Positions 6,924-15,443 are shown, counted from the first letter of the stretch. The stretch is DNA of 64,000 nt from Acidobacteriaceae bacterium (GCA_030041045.1 JASHOQ010000131.1:1-64000), one strand, 5' to 3'. The notes: a model not told the origin generated them from the letters alone. A program made the numbers and translations.

Positions 6924-8462
6924 ATGCGGAGTGATTTGAGTTTTGCGGGACTTCGAGAGATCGAGACCGAGCTGCTGGCGGTGCTGGCGGCAGATACACA
7001 AACGGCCAAAGGGCCTGAGGCCAAGCCGGCCCCGGTGCTGCTGACGGACGATGAGGCTGTGAAGGCTGCGGCTGCCGCGGTGCTCGGGAGCGGGGAGTTC
7101 AAAGCCGGGACGAATGAGACGCTACTGCTGCACGCACCGGCGGGGTTGAAGGCAAAGCGGCTGCTGGTGGTGGGGTTGGGCAAGCTCGCCACGGCGAGCG
7201 GGCAGGCGAAAGCGGTGCACAGCGTGCGCAATGCGGCGGGAACGGCGGTGCGGTTTTTGAAGCCGCGGGGGATCAAAGAACTTATTCTGGCGCTGCCGGT
7301 GGCGGAGGGACTCGAGGCGGCGGCGTGCGCCAAGGCCGTGGCCGAGGGCGCGCTGGTGGGGGATTTCGACGCCGACACCTATCGCAGCGAGCGCAAGGAC
7401 CAGAGCGTGCAGCGATTCACGCTGGTGGCGCCGGGGACGGCGGACCGCAAGGCGCTGGAAGCTGCGTTTGCCCAGGGAGCGCTTGTGGGCGAAAGCCAGA
7501 ATTTTGCGCGCGGGCTGGTGAACGAGCCGGGAAACAAGCTGACGCCGACCGTTCTGGGCCGGCGCGCGGCAGAGATGGCGCGGGAGGTGGGCCTTGCCTG
7601 GGAGGTGCACTCGACAGAGAAGCTGCACGAGCTGAAGATGGGCGCATTCTGGGCAGTGAGCCAGGGATCGGAGGAGCCGCCGGCGCTGATCGTGTTGAAG
7701 TACGAGCCGGAAGACGTGAAAGACGGTCCAGTCCTCGGGCTGGTGGGCAAGGGGATCACGTTCGATACCGGCGGCATCTCCATCAAGCCGGCCGACAACA
7801 TGGAGAAGATGAAGTACGACATGGCCGGCGGCGCAGCCATGCTGGGCGCCATGCGCGCCGTTGCGCTCCTCAAGCCGAAGGTGCGGGTGCTGGCGATTGT
7901 GTGCGCGGCCGAGAACATGCCCGACGGCAAGGCGCAGAAACCGGGCGACGTGCAGACGGCCATGCCGACTGCTCCTGACAAGAGGGGGAAGACGATTGAA
8001 ATTATCAACACTGACGCCGAAGGGCGGCTGGTGCTGGCCGACGGATTGAGCTACGCGCGGCAACTGGGCGCGACCCACCTCATCGATGCGGCCACGTTGA
8101 CGGGCGCGATCGGCGTGGCGCTGGGGCAGGTGAATGCGGGCGCGTTCGCGAACGACGACGAGACGTTCGCGAAGTTCGAGGCGGCGCTCAAGGTAAGCGG
8201 AGAAAAATTCTGGCGCATGCCGCTGGGCGAAGAATACGCCGAGCAGATCAAATCCGATATCGGCGACATCAAGAACACAGGCGGGCGCTATGGCGGCGCA
8301 TGCACGGCGGCCGAGTTTCTGCACGCGTTCGCCGAAGACGTGCCCTGGATACATCTGGACATTGCGGGGACGGCGTGGATCGACGAGACGCGGCCGTACA
8401 TTGCCAAGGGGCCGAGCGGGATCGGGGTGCGGTCGATTGTGGAGTGGGTGCGGAGCTATTGA
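6924..8462 (+). CDS. pepA: Leucyl aminopeptidase (M17 family, PepA)
   Basis: A cytosolic two-metal aminopeptidase that removes N-terminal residues from peptides. At 512 residues it has the usual length. The N-terminal macro-like domain is followed by the catalytic domain, with the metal and active-site motifs GKGITFDTGGISIKPADNM and KYDMAGGAAM (residues ~274-305), and the family signature NTDAEGRLVLADGLSYA (residue ~360). The C-terminal GGRYGGACTAAEFLHAFAED and HLDIAGTAW segments are also present. Start is ATG at 6924. The gene stands alone between the divergent vapBC pair and a convergent receiver gene. Confidence 0.97.
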   Translation: MRSDLSFAGLREIETELLAVLAADTQTAKGPEAKPAPVLLTDDEAVKAAAAAVLGSGEFKAGTNETLLLHAPAGLKAKRLLVVGLGKLATASGQAKAVHSVRNAAGTAVRFLKPRGIKELILALPVAEGLEAAACAKAVAEGALVGDFDADTYRSERKDQSVQRFTLVAPGTADRKALEAAFAQGALVGESQNFARGLVNEPGNKLTPTVLGRRAAEMAREVGLAWEVHSTEKLHELKMGAFWAVSQGSEEPPALIVLKYEPEDVKDGPVLGLVGKGITFDTGGISIKPADNMEKMKYDMAGGAAMLGAMRAVALLKPKVRVLAIVCAAENMPDGKAQKPGDVQTAMPTAPDKRGKTIEIINTDAEGRLVLADGLSYARQLGATHLIDAATLTGAIGVALGQVNAGAFANDDETFAKFEAALKVSGEKFWRMPLGEEYAEQIKSDIGDIKNTGGRYGGACTAAEFLHAFAEDVPWIHLDIAGTAWIDETRPYIAKGPSGIGVRSIVEWVRSY

Positions 8463-8520
8463 GATGCGCCGTACGCCGGGTTGCGAACGGGAGCGGCCCG
8501 GCGCTGCAGTTGCGGCGCGT

Positions 8521-8964
8521 TTACATCGGTACCACTTCGACCTTGCCTGCACGCATCCCGGCGCCTTTTGAAGTTCTTCGCATGGCTTTTCTTTTCCGGG
8601 TTTGCCGCAGAGCAAACTGGATGGCGGCCTTCAACTCTTCGCTCCTGTGGGGCTTGGTCAGATAGCCAAGCGGGAACGCCTCTTCGGCTCGCGCCAGAGT
8701 CGATGGGTCCATGTTCGAAGCAAGGAAGATCGCCGGGATTTCGAAAGCCCTGAGCAGCAAACCCGCGGTGTGAATTCCATCCAATGTTCCTGGAATACGA
8801 ATCTCAATCAAGGCAAGTTCCGGCTGCAGCAGGTAGGCAATCTCCAGGGCTTGGTCCGCGCGGTCGGTGAGGCCGACAACCTCATAGCCAAACTGCTCGA
8901 TCTCGAAAACCAGATCGAGTCCCGTAGAAAGCTCGCTTTCTACGATGAGAATTCTCTCTTTCAC
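8521..8964 (-). CDS. Stand-alone receiver-domain protein with Glu at the phospho-acceptor position
   Basis: A 147-residue single-domain CheY-like protein. The fold is clear: ERILIVESELSTG for strand 1, LALIEIRIPGTLDGIHTAG for strand 3, IFLAS for strand 4 and LTKPHRSEEL with the conserved Lys. However, the usual DD pair is replaced (VESE) and the acceptor Asp of the typical DIRIPG motif is Glu, as in phosphomimetic or pseudo-receivers. A basic tail (RQTRKRKAMRRTSKG) follows the domain. Start is the GTG at 8964 because GGGAGGT stands 6 bases upstream; the in-frame ATG at 8979 overlaps that site. No kinase or output domain is adjacent. It is convergent with pepA. Confidence 0.88.
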   Translation of the reverse strand: MKERILIVESELSTGLDLVFEIEQFGYEVVGLTDRADQALEIAYLLQPELALIEIRIPGTLDGIHTAGLLLRAFEIPAIFLASNMDPSTLARAEEAFPLGYLTKPHRSEELKAAIQFALRQTRKRKAMRRTSKGAGMRAGKVEVVPM

Positions 8965-9399
8965 GTACGTACCTCCCAATGGGGATGTGGGAATGGCGTG
9001 CGTTCTGGAGACAGCCTATCCGAACATACTTCGATTAGAAACTCGGCAAATCACCGGGGCCTTGAGGTATTGAGGTAATTTGCAGGTTCCAATCTGTCGC
9101 GGTGCTTCCTGAACCGCGATCCGCATCTGAAGAGGCGCTGGCCGCTTCTGAATGCCAAGCGCAACGGATGAATTGCGCGGCTGCATCTGCACAGCCGGCA
9201 CCTGGCGCCGGAGCGGCGCAACCTCTTAAAAATCCTCCATTTGAATTTCCTTATTCCTTCTTTCTTCCCATAGAGGTGCGCCTCCTTTTGCCGATAGACC
9301 GGTTAAGGCGCCATCCGGCGCGGTGTGCCTGCGACCGCCCGCATGCAGACACGCTCTGCGCGGCGGCCCGGTAGGGATGGGTTGGGAAAGAAGGACGCG
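8965..9399. other. Intergenic region upstream of the PAS/GGDEF-motAB genes
   Basis: No convincing gene was found in these 435 bases; the open frames have atypical codon use. It should hold divergent promoters for the receiver gene and for the PAS-motA-motB run. GCCGATAG near 9288 resembles a flagellar sigma-28 -10 box, but no TAAA-type -35 lies about 15 bases before it, so it is not called. Confidence 0.4.
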
Positions 9400-10281
9400 A
9401 TGACCGATCGCATGGAACTGCTGGAGTCGGCGCTGGACACGCTGCCGGATGGTCTGGCGGTTTTTGGTGCGGCGGGAGAAGTGGTTCTTTGGAACCACGC
9501 GGCGGAGGCCATTACCGGTTACGCGAGCATGGAGTTGTTGCGGCAGCCGGTTCCCGGAATTCTGAAAACGCTGCTGGTGGAAAGACCGCGGCTGGTGGAG
9601 ATGCAGAGGCCCGGAGGCGCGGTGGTGCGCGTGCGGCACAAGCTGGGACATGAAGTGCCGGTCATGGCGCGGTCGCTGGTGCTGCGCGACGGGCTGGGCG
9701 AGCGCATCGGCATGGCGGCGATGTTTCATCCGGCCGAGGGCCTGGATGCGCTGCCCCGCGGCGAAGGCGGCGAGGACGAGGACGGCGCGCTGAGCCGGGA
9801 GGATCTGGACGACCGCGTGAACAGCGAGTTCGACGATTTTCTGCGCGGCGGATTGCCCTTCGGGTTGTTGTGGGTAGGCGTGGACCAGGCCCAGGAGCTG
9901 CGCCGGACGCACGGCGCCGCGGCCTGCGCGGCCATGCTGGCCAAGGTGGAGCGGGCGCTGCGCGCGGGACTGCGGCCGGCCGAAGCCATCGGACGCTGCG
10001 GCGAAGACGAGTTCCTGGTGATTGCGCGCGAGCGCACGGCGGTGATGCTTGGGCGCCATGCGCAAACGCTCGCCGGACTGGCGCGGACGGCGGACTTCCG
10101 CTGGTGGGGCGATCGCGTGACCTTGACGGTGAGCATTGGCGCGGCGCAGGCGGAAAGCGGACGCGACACCGATCTGGCGCCGCTGCTCGAAGGCGCGCGC
10201 AAGGCCATGATGGCGAGCATGCGCGCGGGCGGAAACCGCATCACCTGCGCGGGAGGAGGACAGGGATGTTTGCCATCGTAG
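9400..10281 (+). CDS. PAS domain protein with degenerate GGDEF domain (GEDEF)
   Basis: A 293-residue cytosolic signalling protein. Residues ~1-110 form a PAS domain (LLESALDTLPDGLAVFGAAG, VVLWNHAAEAITGYASMEL). Residues ~140-285 form a GGDEF-type nucleotide cyclase fold (FGLLWVGVDQAQELRRTHGA, AIGRCGEDEFLVIA, VTLTVSIGAAQ). The signature is GEDEF rather than GGDEF, so cyclase activity is uncertain; such domains may instead bind GTP or a partner. The ATG at 9400 follows an AAGGA site; an upstream in-frame ATG at 9325 gives an unlikely basic extension. Its last 16 bases overlap the start of motA, implying translational coupling and a role in controlling motility. Confidence 0.88.
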   Translation: MTDRMELLESALDTLPDGLAVFGAAGEVVLWNHAAEAITGYASMELLRQPVPGILKTLLVERPRLVEMQRPGGAVVRVRHKLGHEVPVMARSLVLRDGLGERIGMAAMFHPAEGLDALPRGEGGEDEDGALSREDLDDRVNSEFDDFLRGGLPFGLLWVGVDQAQELRRTHGAAACAAMLAKVERALRAGLRPAEAIGRCGEDEFLVIARERTAVMLGRHAQTLAGLARTADFRWWGDRVTLTVSIGAAQAESGRDTDLAPLLEGARKAMMASMRAGGNRITCAGGGQGCLPS

Positions 10282-11144
10282 GCATCTTCGTTGTGTTTGC
10301 CGCCGTCATTGGCGGCTTCCTGATGGAGAAAGGCCATCTGGCGGTGCTGCTGCAGCCGGCGGAGCTGCTCATCATTGCCGGCGCGGCGATGGGGACGATG
10401 CTGGTGGCCAATCCCTTGCGCATTCTCAAAGCCATTGTCGCCGGCGTGCTGGGCGCGCTGAAGGGTTCGCCGTTTACCCAGGAGCGCTACCTGAGCACCC
10501 TCAAGATGATGTACGAGTTCCTGAACAAGGTGCGCAAGGAGGGGTTGCTGGCGGTGGAGATGGACGTGGAAAAGCCCGCCGAAAGCGCGATTTTCAAGAA
10601 CTATCCCGAATTTCTCGGCGATCACGAGGCGCTCGAATTCGTATGCGACACGCTGCGCACGGCGATCACGGGAGGCGTGGAGCCGTTCGACATGGACCAG
10701 ATGATGGAGCTGGACATGGAAGTGCATCATCACGCGGCCATGCAGCCGGTGGATGCGCTGACCACGGTGGCCGACTCGCTCCCCGGGCTGGGCATTGTGG
10801 CCGCGGTGCTGGGGGTGGTGATCACCATGGGCTCGCTCGGCGGTCCGCCGGAAGAGATCGGCAAACACGTGGCCGCGGCGCTGGTGGGCACCTTTCTGGG
10901 CATCCTGCTGTGTTACGGCGTGGCGGGGCCGCTAGGCGCGAACATGCGCAAGTCTGCCGACGAGCACAACGACTATCTGCACATGCTGCGCGTGCTGTTG
11001 CTCGCGTTCTTGAAGGGCGCGGCGCCGCTGATTGCGATCGAGACAGGCAGGCGCGCCATTCCGGCCTATGCGCGGCCCAGCTTCGATGAGATGGAGAAGA
11101 AGTGCAAGAACCATGGGCCGGCGGCGACCGTCGCCGCAGCGTGA
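10266..11144 (+). CDS. motA: Flagellar motor stator protein MotA
   Basis: MotA forms the proton channel of the flagellar stator with MotB in the inner membrane. The 292-residue protein has the family pattern: two N-terminal membrane segments (MFAIVGIFVVFAAVIGGFLM and LLIIAGAAMGTMLVANP), a cytoplasmic loop with charged residues, then LPGLGIVAAVLGVVITMGSL and GTFLGILLCYGVAGPLGANM as the last two helices. The ATG at 10266 is preceded by GGAGGA within the end of the previous gene, so the two overlap. motB follows after about 80 bp containing an octamer-repeat relic. No other flagellar genes are in the window. Confidence 0.95.
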   Translation: MFAIVGIFVVFAAVIGGFLMEKGHLAVLLQPAELLIIAGAAMGTMLVANPLRILKAIVAGVLGALKGSPFTQERYLSTLKMMYEFLNKVRKEGLLAVEMDVEKPAESAIFKNYPEFLGDHEALEFVCDTLRTAITGGVEPFDMDQMMELDMEVHHHAAMQPVDALTTVADSLPGLGIVAAVLGVVITMGSLGGPPEEIGKHVAAALVGTFLGILLCYGVAGPLGANMRKSADEHNDYLHMLRVLLLAFLKGAAPLIAIETGRRAIPAYARPSFDEMEKKCKNHGPAATVAAA

Positions 11145-11153
11145 CGAGACCGC

Positions 11154-11191
11154 AGGTCAGCAAGCCAGCAAGTTGGCGAATTGGCGAGTTG
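11154..11191. repeat. Octamer array relic after motA
   Basis: Four to five diverged units (GTCAGCAA, GCCAGCAA, GTTGGCGA, ATTGGCGA, GTTGCC) begin nine bases after the motA stop and fill part of the motA-motB gap. It belongs to the same family as the longer array after motB. Confidence 0.7.
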
Positions 11192-11225
11192 CCCCCGGGA
11201 CGGGCATTGAGGAGAGAGCGGGAAA

Positions 11226-12047
11226 ATGCAGGGGAAGCCGCAGCCGATCGTGATTGTGAAGAAGAAGGGCGGCCACGGCGGCCATCATGGCGGCGCGTGG
11301 AAGGTGGCCTACGCCGATTTTGTCACCGCGATGATGGCGCTGTTCATCGTGTTGTGGCTGATGAGCCAGAGCGACCAGGTGAAGAAAGCGGTCGCGGGGT
11401 ACTTCAACGATCCCAAGGGAACGGCAAACCTGCTGGGCACTACCATGGCCGGCAACGGCGTGCAGGTGACGCAGAACGACGATGCGCTGAAGAGGCTCAA
11501 GGAAAAGCTCGAGAAAGAGATCATGGCCAAGAAGGAATTGCAGAAGCTCTCCAAGCAGATTGAGATCACGATTACGCCGGAAGGCTTGCGCATCGAACTG
11601 CTGGAGACCAAGAACGGCACGTTTTACGAGAGCGGCAGCGCGCGGCTGAGCGACAGCGGGCAGGAGCTGCTGGAGCTGCTGGCGGCGGAGCTGAAAACGC
11701 TGCCCAACAATCTGCTGATCGAGGGGCACACGGACGCGGCGCAGTACTCGACCAACGCGAATTACTCGAACTGGGAGCTCTCGGCCGACCGCGCCAACTC
11801 GGCCCGGCGGCTGTTGCAGCAGGACGGCGTGCGCCAGGACCAGGTGACGCAGGTGCGCGGCTATGCAGACCAATTGCTGCGGGTGAAGAATAATCCCTTT
11901 GACCCGTCGAATCGCAGAATATCGATCCTGGTGAAGAACGACAGCGGCGCGCCGTTGCCCGACATCCGCCAGGGACAGGTGGTGAACGGTGCGCCGGAAG
12001 CGGCTCCCGCGGGAAGCGGGACTGCGCCGGCGGGGAAAAATAAATAG
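11226..12047 (+). CDS. motB: Flagellar motor stator protein MotB (OmpA-like peptidoglycan binding)
   Basis: MotB anchors the stator to peptidoglycan. The 273-residue protein has a His/Gly/Lys-rich N-terminus, then the single membrane helix AYADFVTAMMALFIVLWLMS containing the essential Asp of the proton path. A plug/linker follows, then an OmpA-family domain (NNLLIEGHTDAAQYSTNANY, NWELSADRANSARRLLQQ, RRISILVKN). The tail is Pro/Ala/Gly-rich. GGAGAGAG precedes the ATG at 11226. The stop codon is immediately followed by the longest octamer repeat array in the window. Confidence 0.96.
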   Translation: MQGKPQPIVIVKKKGGHGGHHGGAWKVAYADFVTAMMALFIVLWLMSQSDQVKKAVAGYFNDPKGTANLLGTTMAGNGVQVTQNDDALKRLKEKLEKEIMAKKELQKLSKQIEITITPEGLRIELLETKNGTFYESGSARLSDSGQELLELLAAELKTLPNNLLIEGHTDAAQYSTNANYSNWELSADRANSARRLLQQDGVRQDQVTQVRGYADQLLRVKNNPFDPSNRRISILVKNDSGAPLPDIRQGQVVNGAPEAAPAGSGTAPAGKNK

Positions 12048-12049
12048 GG

Positions 12050-12198
12050 CGAGCGAGCCAGCAAGTCAGCGAGTCGGCGAGCCAGCAAGTCAACGAGTCA
12101 GCGAGTCAGCAAGTCAGCGAGTCAGCAAGTCAGCGAGTCAGCAAGTCAGCGAGTCAGCAAGTCAGCGAGTCAGCGAGTCAGCAAGTCAGCGAGTCAGC
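12050..12198. repeat. Long octamer tandem array (18-19 units) after motB
   Basis: An almost uninterrupted run of 8-bp units alternating GTCAGCGA and GTCAGCAA, starting two bases after the motB TAG. Units become more uniform toward the right end. The array occupies most of the motB-araB gap (12048-12283). No inverted repeat or CRISPR-like spacer structure is present, and the rest of the gap shows nothing else clear besides a ribosome site for araB. Confidence 0.95.
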
Positions 12199-12283
12199 TA
12201 TGAGATGCGCTGCGCGGTCGCACGGGCGGCGTGGTGTACTCTGGTGAGCGGATAAGAAAGCGTTTACCAGAGGTCAAGATGGC

Positions 12284-13891
12284 ATGAGCGTGGTGGCCGG
12301 TGTTGATTTTGGCACACTCAGCGTGCGCGTGACGCTGGTCTCAAGCGACAAAGGGCCAATCGGGACGGCCTCAGCCGCCTACCCGCTGCACCGGCGGCAC
12401 GAGGATCCGAACTACGCGACGCAAGCGCACGCCGACCAGATGAAGGCGCTGGTTGAAGCCACGCGCGACGTGCTCAAAACCACAGGCGTGCGCGGCGAAG
12501 CGGTGGAGGCCATTGCGCTGGATACGACCGGCTCGAGCGTGGTTCCGGTGGGCGAGGGGCTGGAACCGCTGGACGAATACTACCTCTGGTGCGATCACCG
12601 CGCCTTTGCCGAGGCCGAGGAGATCACGCGCAAAGCCCACGAGCTCAAGTTCGAGGGCATCGAGTGGTGCGGCGGCGTCTACTCGCACGAGTGGGGCTTT
12701 GCCAAGCTCTTGCACTGGCTGCGCCATAATCCAAAACTGAGAGAAAAAATGGTGACGGCGCTCGAACACTGCGACATGGCGGCGGCCACGCTGAGCGGCG
12801 TGACCCGCGTGGAAGATCTAAAGCGCAGCGTGTGCGCCATGGGCCACAAGTGGATGTGGAATCCGAAATGGGGCGGGCTGCCGCCGGAAGAGTTTCTCGT
12901 CGCCGTCGATCCCCTATTCAAGGGCGTGCGCGCCAAGCTGGGCGGCGCATACCTGACCAGCGACCGCGTGGCCGGGCAATTGACGGCGAAGTGGGCGGAG
13001 GCGCTGGGACTGCGCGCGGGGATTGCGATTCCTGTCGGCGCGTTCGATGCGCACTGGGACGCGATCGGATCGAATATACGCGAGGGCGACGCAGTAAACG
13101 TGGTGGGCACGTCGACCTGCATCATCGCCATGGCCCGTCAGGCGGAGCTGGTTCCGGGCGTGTGCGGCGTGGTGCCGGGCAGCGTGCATCCCGGGTACAC
13201 GGGGATCGAAGCGGGGCTTTCGGCCACCGGCGACATCTTTGACGCGATTGCGACCCGCGCAGGGACCACCGTGGCTGCGTTGAGCGAGGGGCTCGAAGAC
13301 TACCGCGCCGGGCAGACGGGCCTGCTGCGGCTGAGCTGGGACAACGGCGACCGCACGGTGCTGGTGAATCCGGAGCTGGGCGGGGTGACGCTGGGCTGGA
13401 ACCTTGTGCACACGGCCCAGGACGAGTTGTTCGCGGCCATCGAGGGCACGGCGTTGCACACGCGCATCATTCTGGAGCGCATGGCCGAGCGCGGCGTGCG
13501 CGGCGAAAGCAAAGTGAAAATCGATCGCGTGATCAACGCCGGCGGCATTCCGCAAAAGAACGAAGTGCTGAACCGCGTCTACGCCAATGTGCTCAACAAG
13601 CCGGTGCTGGTGCCCCAAGGGGTTCCCACGAGCCTGGGGTCGGGGATTTTTGCGCTGCTGGCTGCGGGCGCGTACAAGACCATCGAAGAGGCGCAGGCGG
13701 CAGTGTGTCTGCCGTTCCGCACGGTCGAACCGGACGCGCGCTCGGCCGCGGTGTACGAGCGGCTTTACCGGCATTATCGCGACGTGTATTTTGCGCTGGG
13801 TTCGCGCAACGCTGCGCCCGCGGCGCTGGGCGCGGTGCTGCCGGAGTTGCGGAAGATCGCGAGCGAGCAGGTTAACAAAACAGCGAGTTAG
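12284..13891 (+). CDS. araB: Ribulokinase (FGGY carbohydrate kinase, AraB)
   Basis: Phosphorylates L-ribulose in arabinose catabolism. The 535-residue length matches AraB. It begins with the actin-fold phosphate motif VAGVDFGTLSVRVTLVSS, has the ribulokinase-type stretches ALDTTGSSVVPVG, EYYLWCDHRA and EWCGGVYSHEWGFAKLL, and the C-terminal FGGY features NVVGTSTCIIAM, GLSATGDIFDA and NAGGIPQKNEVLNRVYANVL. Start ATG at 12284 follows AGAGG. The last codons (Ala-Ser-stop) and the TAG stop are written in octamer repeat sequence. No araA, araD or regulator lies beside it. Confidence 0.94.
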   Translation: MSVVAGVDFGTLSVRVTLVSSDKGPIGTASAAYPLHRRHEDPNYATQAHADQMKALVEATRDVLKTTGVRGEAVEAIALDTTGSSVVPVGEGLEPLDEYYLWCDHRAFAEAEEITRKAHELKFEGIEWCGGVYSHEWGFAKLLHWLRHNPKLREKMVTALEHCDMAAATLSGVTRVEDLKRSVCAMGHKWMWNPKWGGLPPEEFLVAVDPLFKGVRAKLGGAYLTSDRVAGQLTAKWAEALGLRAGIAIPVGAFDAHWDAIGSNIREGDAVNVVGTSTCIIAMARQAELVPGVCGVVPGSVHPGYTGIEAGLSATGDIFDAIATRAGTTVAALSEGLEDYRAGQTGLLRLSWDNGDRTVLVNPELGGVTLGWNLVHTAQDELFAAIEGTALHTRIILERMAERGVRGESKVKIDRVINAGGIPQKNEVLNRVYANVLNKPVLVPQGVPTSLGSGIFALLAAGAYKTIEEAQAAVCLPFRTVEPDARSAAVYERLYRHYRDVYFALGSRNAAPAALGAVLPELRKIASEQVNKTAS

Positions 13892-13924
13892 CAAGTGAGC
13901 GAGTTAGCGAGTTGGCAGGTTGGC
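13881..13924. repeat. Octamer array overlapping the araB stop
   Basis: Units AGCGAGTT, AGCAAGTG, AGCGAGTT, AGCGAGTT and GGCAGGTT begin inside the araB coding sequence and supply its last two residues and TAG stop. The rest of the 13892-14035 gap holds no gene. Confidence 0.85.
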
Positions 13925-14035
13925 GTGGGCCGATATTGATCCGGAAATTGGAGCTTTTTCTTTTCCCGTCCTTCGCGCAGAGAGCGCGTGAAGGCTGGAG
14001 GGCCCGGCGAGAGACGGCGCACCGCGAGAAGCGTC

Positions 14036-14386
14036 TCAGGTTGAGCGGAGCCGCAGTACAAGTGCGGCAACGGCCAGCAGAAGCCAACCGAGCGGGAAGG
14101 GCAAATGCGCGTACCAGCGGACACAGATTGCCCACACCATTGCGGCAACAAAGAACAGCACGAGACCTGCCGCCGCAGCAATTCCAATCGATGGAATGGC
14201 GATGCCGACGAGCAGCCCCACGGCACCGAGCGCCTTCAGAATGCCCAGCGTTGGAAACCACCGTTCCTCGATTCCAAGCGTCATCATGTTGGTGAGTATC
14301 CACGCGGGCCGGGTGAAATCATTGGACGCCGCGTAGAGGTTCGCGGCCGCAGTCAAGATCACGACGATAAGAAACGCGGAATGCAC
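14036..14386 (-). CDS. DoxX-like integral membrane protein
   Basis: A 116-residue protein with four hydrophobic helices: FLIVVILTAAANLYAAS at the N-terminus, LGILKALGAVGLLVGIAIP, IGIAAAAGLVLFFVAAMVWA and a C-terminal GWLLLAVAALVLRL. The sequence pattern KALGAVGLLVG matches DoxX-like proteins of unknown biochemical role. It starts at GTG 14386 with GGGAGAA six bases upstream. It diverges from an ECF41-type sigma factor gene; DoxX-family genes are frequent neighbours and targets of ECF41 sigma factors, which supports regulation by that factor. Confidence 0.8.
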   Translation of the reverse strand: MHSAFLIVVILTAAANLYAASNDFTRPAWILTNMMTLGIEERWFPTLGILKALGAVGLLVGIAIPSIGIAAAAGLVLFFVAAMVWAICVRWYAHLPFPLGWLLLAVAALVLRLRST

Positions 14387-14462
14387 GGCTTCTCCCTGCC
14401 CGACTCATGAAAACGGTCTTCGTTTGCCGCCGCAACCCGATTCCTCTTGCTTGAATCCTCGT

Positions 14463-14501
14463 TGTCACAGGGTTGCGAATTCATGTGTCACTACCATGAC
14501 A
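14463..14501 (+). promoter_or_regulatory. Putative ECF41-type promoter and palindrome between doxX-like and sigma genes
   Basis: TGTCACA at 14463-14469 is followed 16 bases later by TGTC at 14486-14489, close to the TGTCACA-N16-CGTC promoter described for ECF41 sigma factors (one mismatch). The second motif is the left arm of an inverted repeat, TGTCA-ctacca-TGACA (14486-14501). The sigma gene starts at 14526, so this may be an autoregulated promoter. Assignment is from motif similarity only. Confidence 0.5.
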
Positions 14502-14525
14502 CCGGGCGACCAGGAAATGTGACCG

Positions 14526-15443
14526 ATGCGGAACAACGATTGGCTGGCGGGGCAATTCGAGGCGAGCCGGGCGCGTTTGAAAGCTGTGGCTTACAGAATG
14601 CTCGGAAACGGCACTGAGGCAGACGATGCCGTTCAGGAATGCTGGTTGCGCGTGAGCGGCGCGGATACGAGCGCTGTGGAGAATCCCCAAGGCTGGTTGA
14701 CCGCCATTGTTGCCCGGATTTGTCTGAACATGCTGCGAGCCCGGAGGTCACGGCGCGAGGAGTGGTTGGACGAGGGGGCGGAAGATCCCAATCTGGCGGT
14801 CAACAGGCCGGGCGATCCCCAAGACGAAGCCATGCTTGCGGAATCCGTCGGCCTGGCGCTTCTGGTGGTACTGGAGAGGCTCAAGCCCGCCGAGCGGGTC
14901 GCGTTCGTGCTGCACGATGTCTTCGGCGCGACCTTCGACGAGATTGCTCCGATCGTGAAGCGGTCGCCGGAGGCCGCGCGCCAGCTGGCGAGCCGCGCCC
15001 GGCGCCGCGTGCGGGGAGGGACAAGCGCAGGGGACGGCAATATCTCGCGGCAGAACGAAACCGTGAGGGCGTTCTTGATCGCCTTGCGCGCTGGGGATGT
15101 GGATGGGCTCCTTGCCGTTCTGGATCCGGAGGTCGTGCGCAGGGCGGACGCGGCTGCTCTGCGTCCCGGGGCAGCCAGAGAGCTGCGAGGCGCGGCGGCA
15201 GTCGCCGAGGAAGCGATGGCATATTCCCGGGCCGCAGGGATGGCGCAGACGGCGCTGGTGGATGAGTCGGCCGGCTTTGTTGTGGCGCCGCGCGGGCGAC
15301 TGCGGATCGCGATTCGTTGCGAGGTCAAGAATGGACGGATTGCGAGGATGGAAGTGACCGCCGATCCCCGGCGCCTGGCAGAGCTGAGGCTGTCCCTTTC
15401 ACCAGGACGCGGGGATGAGTTTCCGTCAGAGATCAACCAATGA
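14526..15443 (+). CDS. ECF41-family RNA polymerase sigma factor (SigJ-like) with SnoaL-like C-terminal domain
   Basis: A 305-residue extracytoplasmic-function sigma factor. Region 2 is AYRMLGNGTEADDAVQECWL with NPQGWLTAIVARICLNMLRA; region 4 is LKPAERVAFVLHDVFGATFD with EIAPIVKRSPEAARQLASRA. These are hallmark ECF41 sequences. After residue ~180 comes a NTF2/SnoaL-like domain (RAFLIALRAGDVDGLLAVLD), which in this family controls sigma activity in place of an anti-sigma factor. The divergent doxX-like neighbour is a usual ECF41 partner. Start ATG at 14526. Confidence 0.93.
   Translation: MRNNDWLAGQFEASRARLKAVAYRMLGNGTEADDAVQECWLRVSGADTSAVENPQGWLTAIVARICLNMLRARRSRREEWLDEGAEDPNLAVNRPGDPQDEAMLAESVGLALLVVLERLKPAERVAFVLHDVFGATFDEIAPIVKRSPEAARQLASRARRRVRGGTSAGDGNISRQNETVRAFLIALRAGDVDGLLAVLDPEVVRRADAAALRPGAARELRGAAAVAEEAMAYSRAAGMAQTALVDESAGFVVAPRGRLRIAIRCEVKNGRIARMEVTADPRRLAELRLSLSPGRGDEFPSEINQ

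Noticed and set aside
9288-9296. Flagellar sigma-28 promoter before the PAS-motAB genes
   Set aside because: Only the -10-like GCCGATAG is present; no TAAA-type -35 lies at the required distance.
12050-12198. Possible CRISPR array
   Set aside because: The repeats are 8 bp and contiguous, with no spacers, and no cas genes are in the window.
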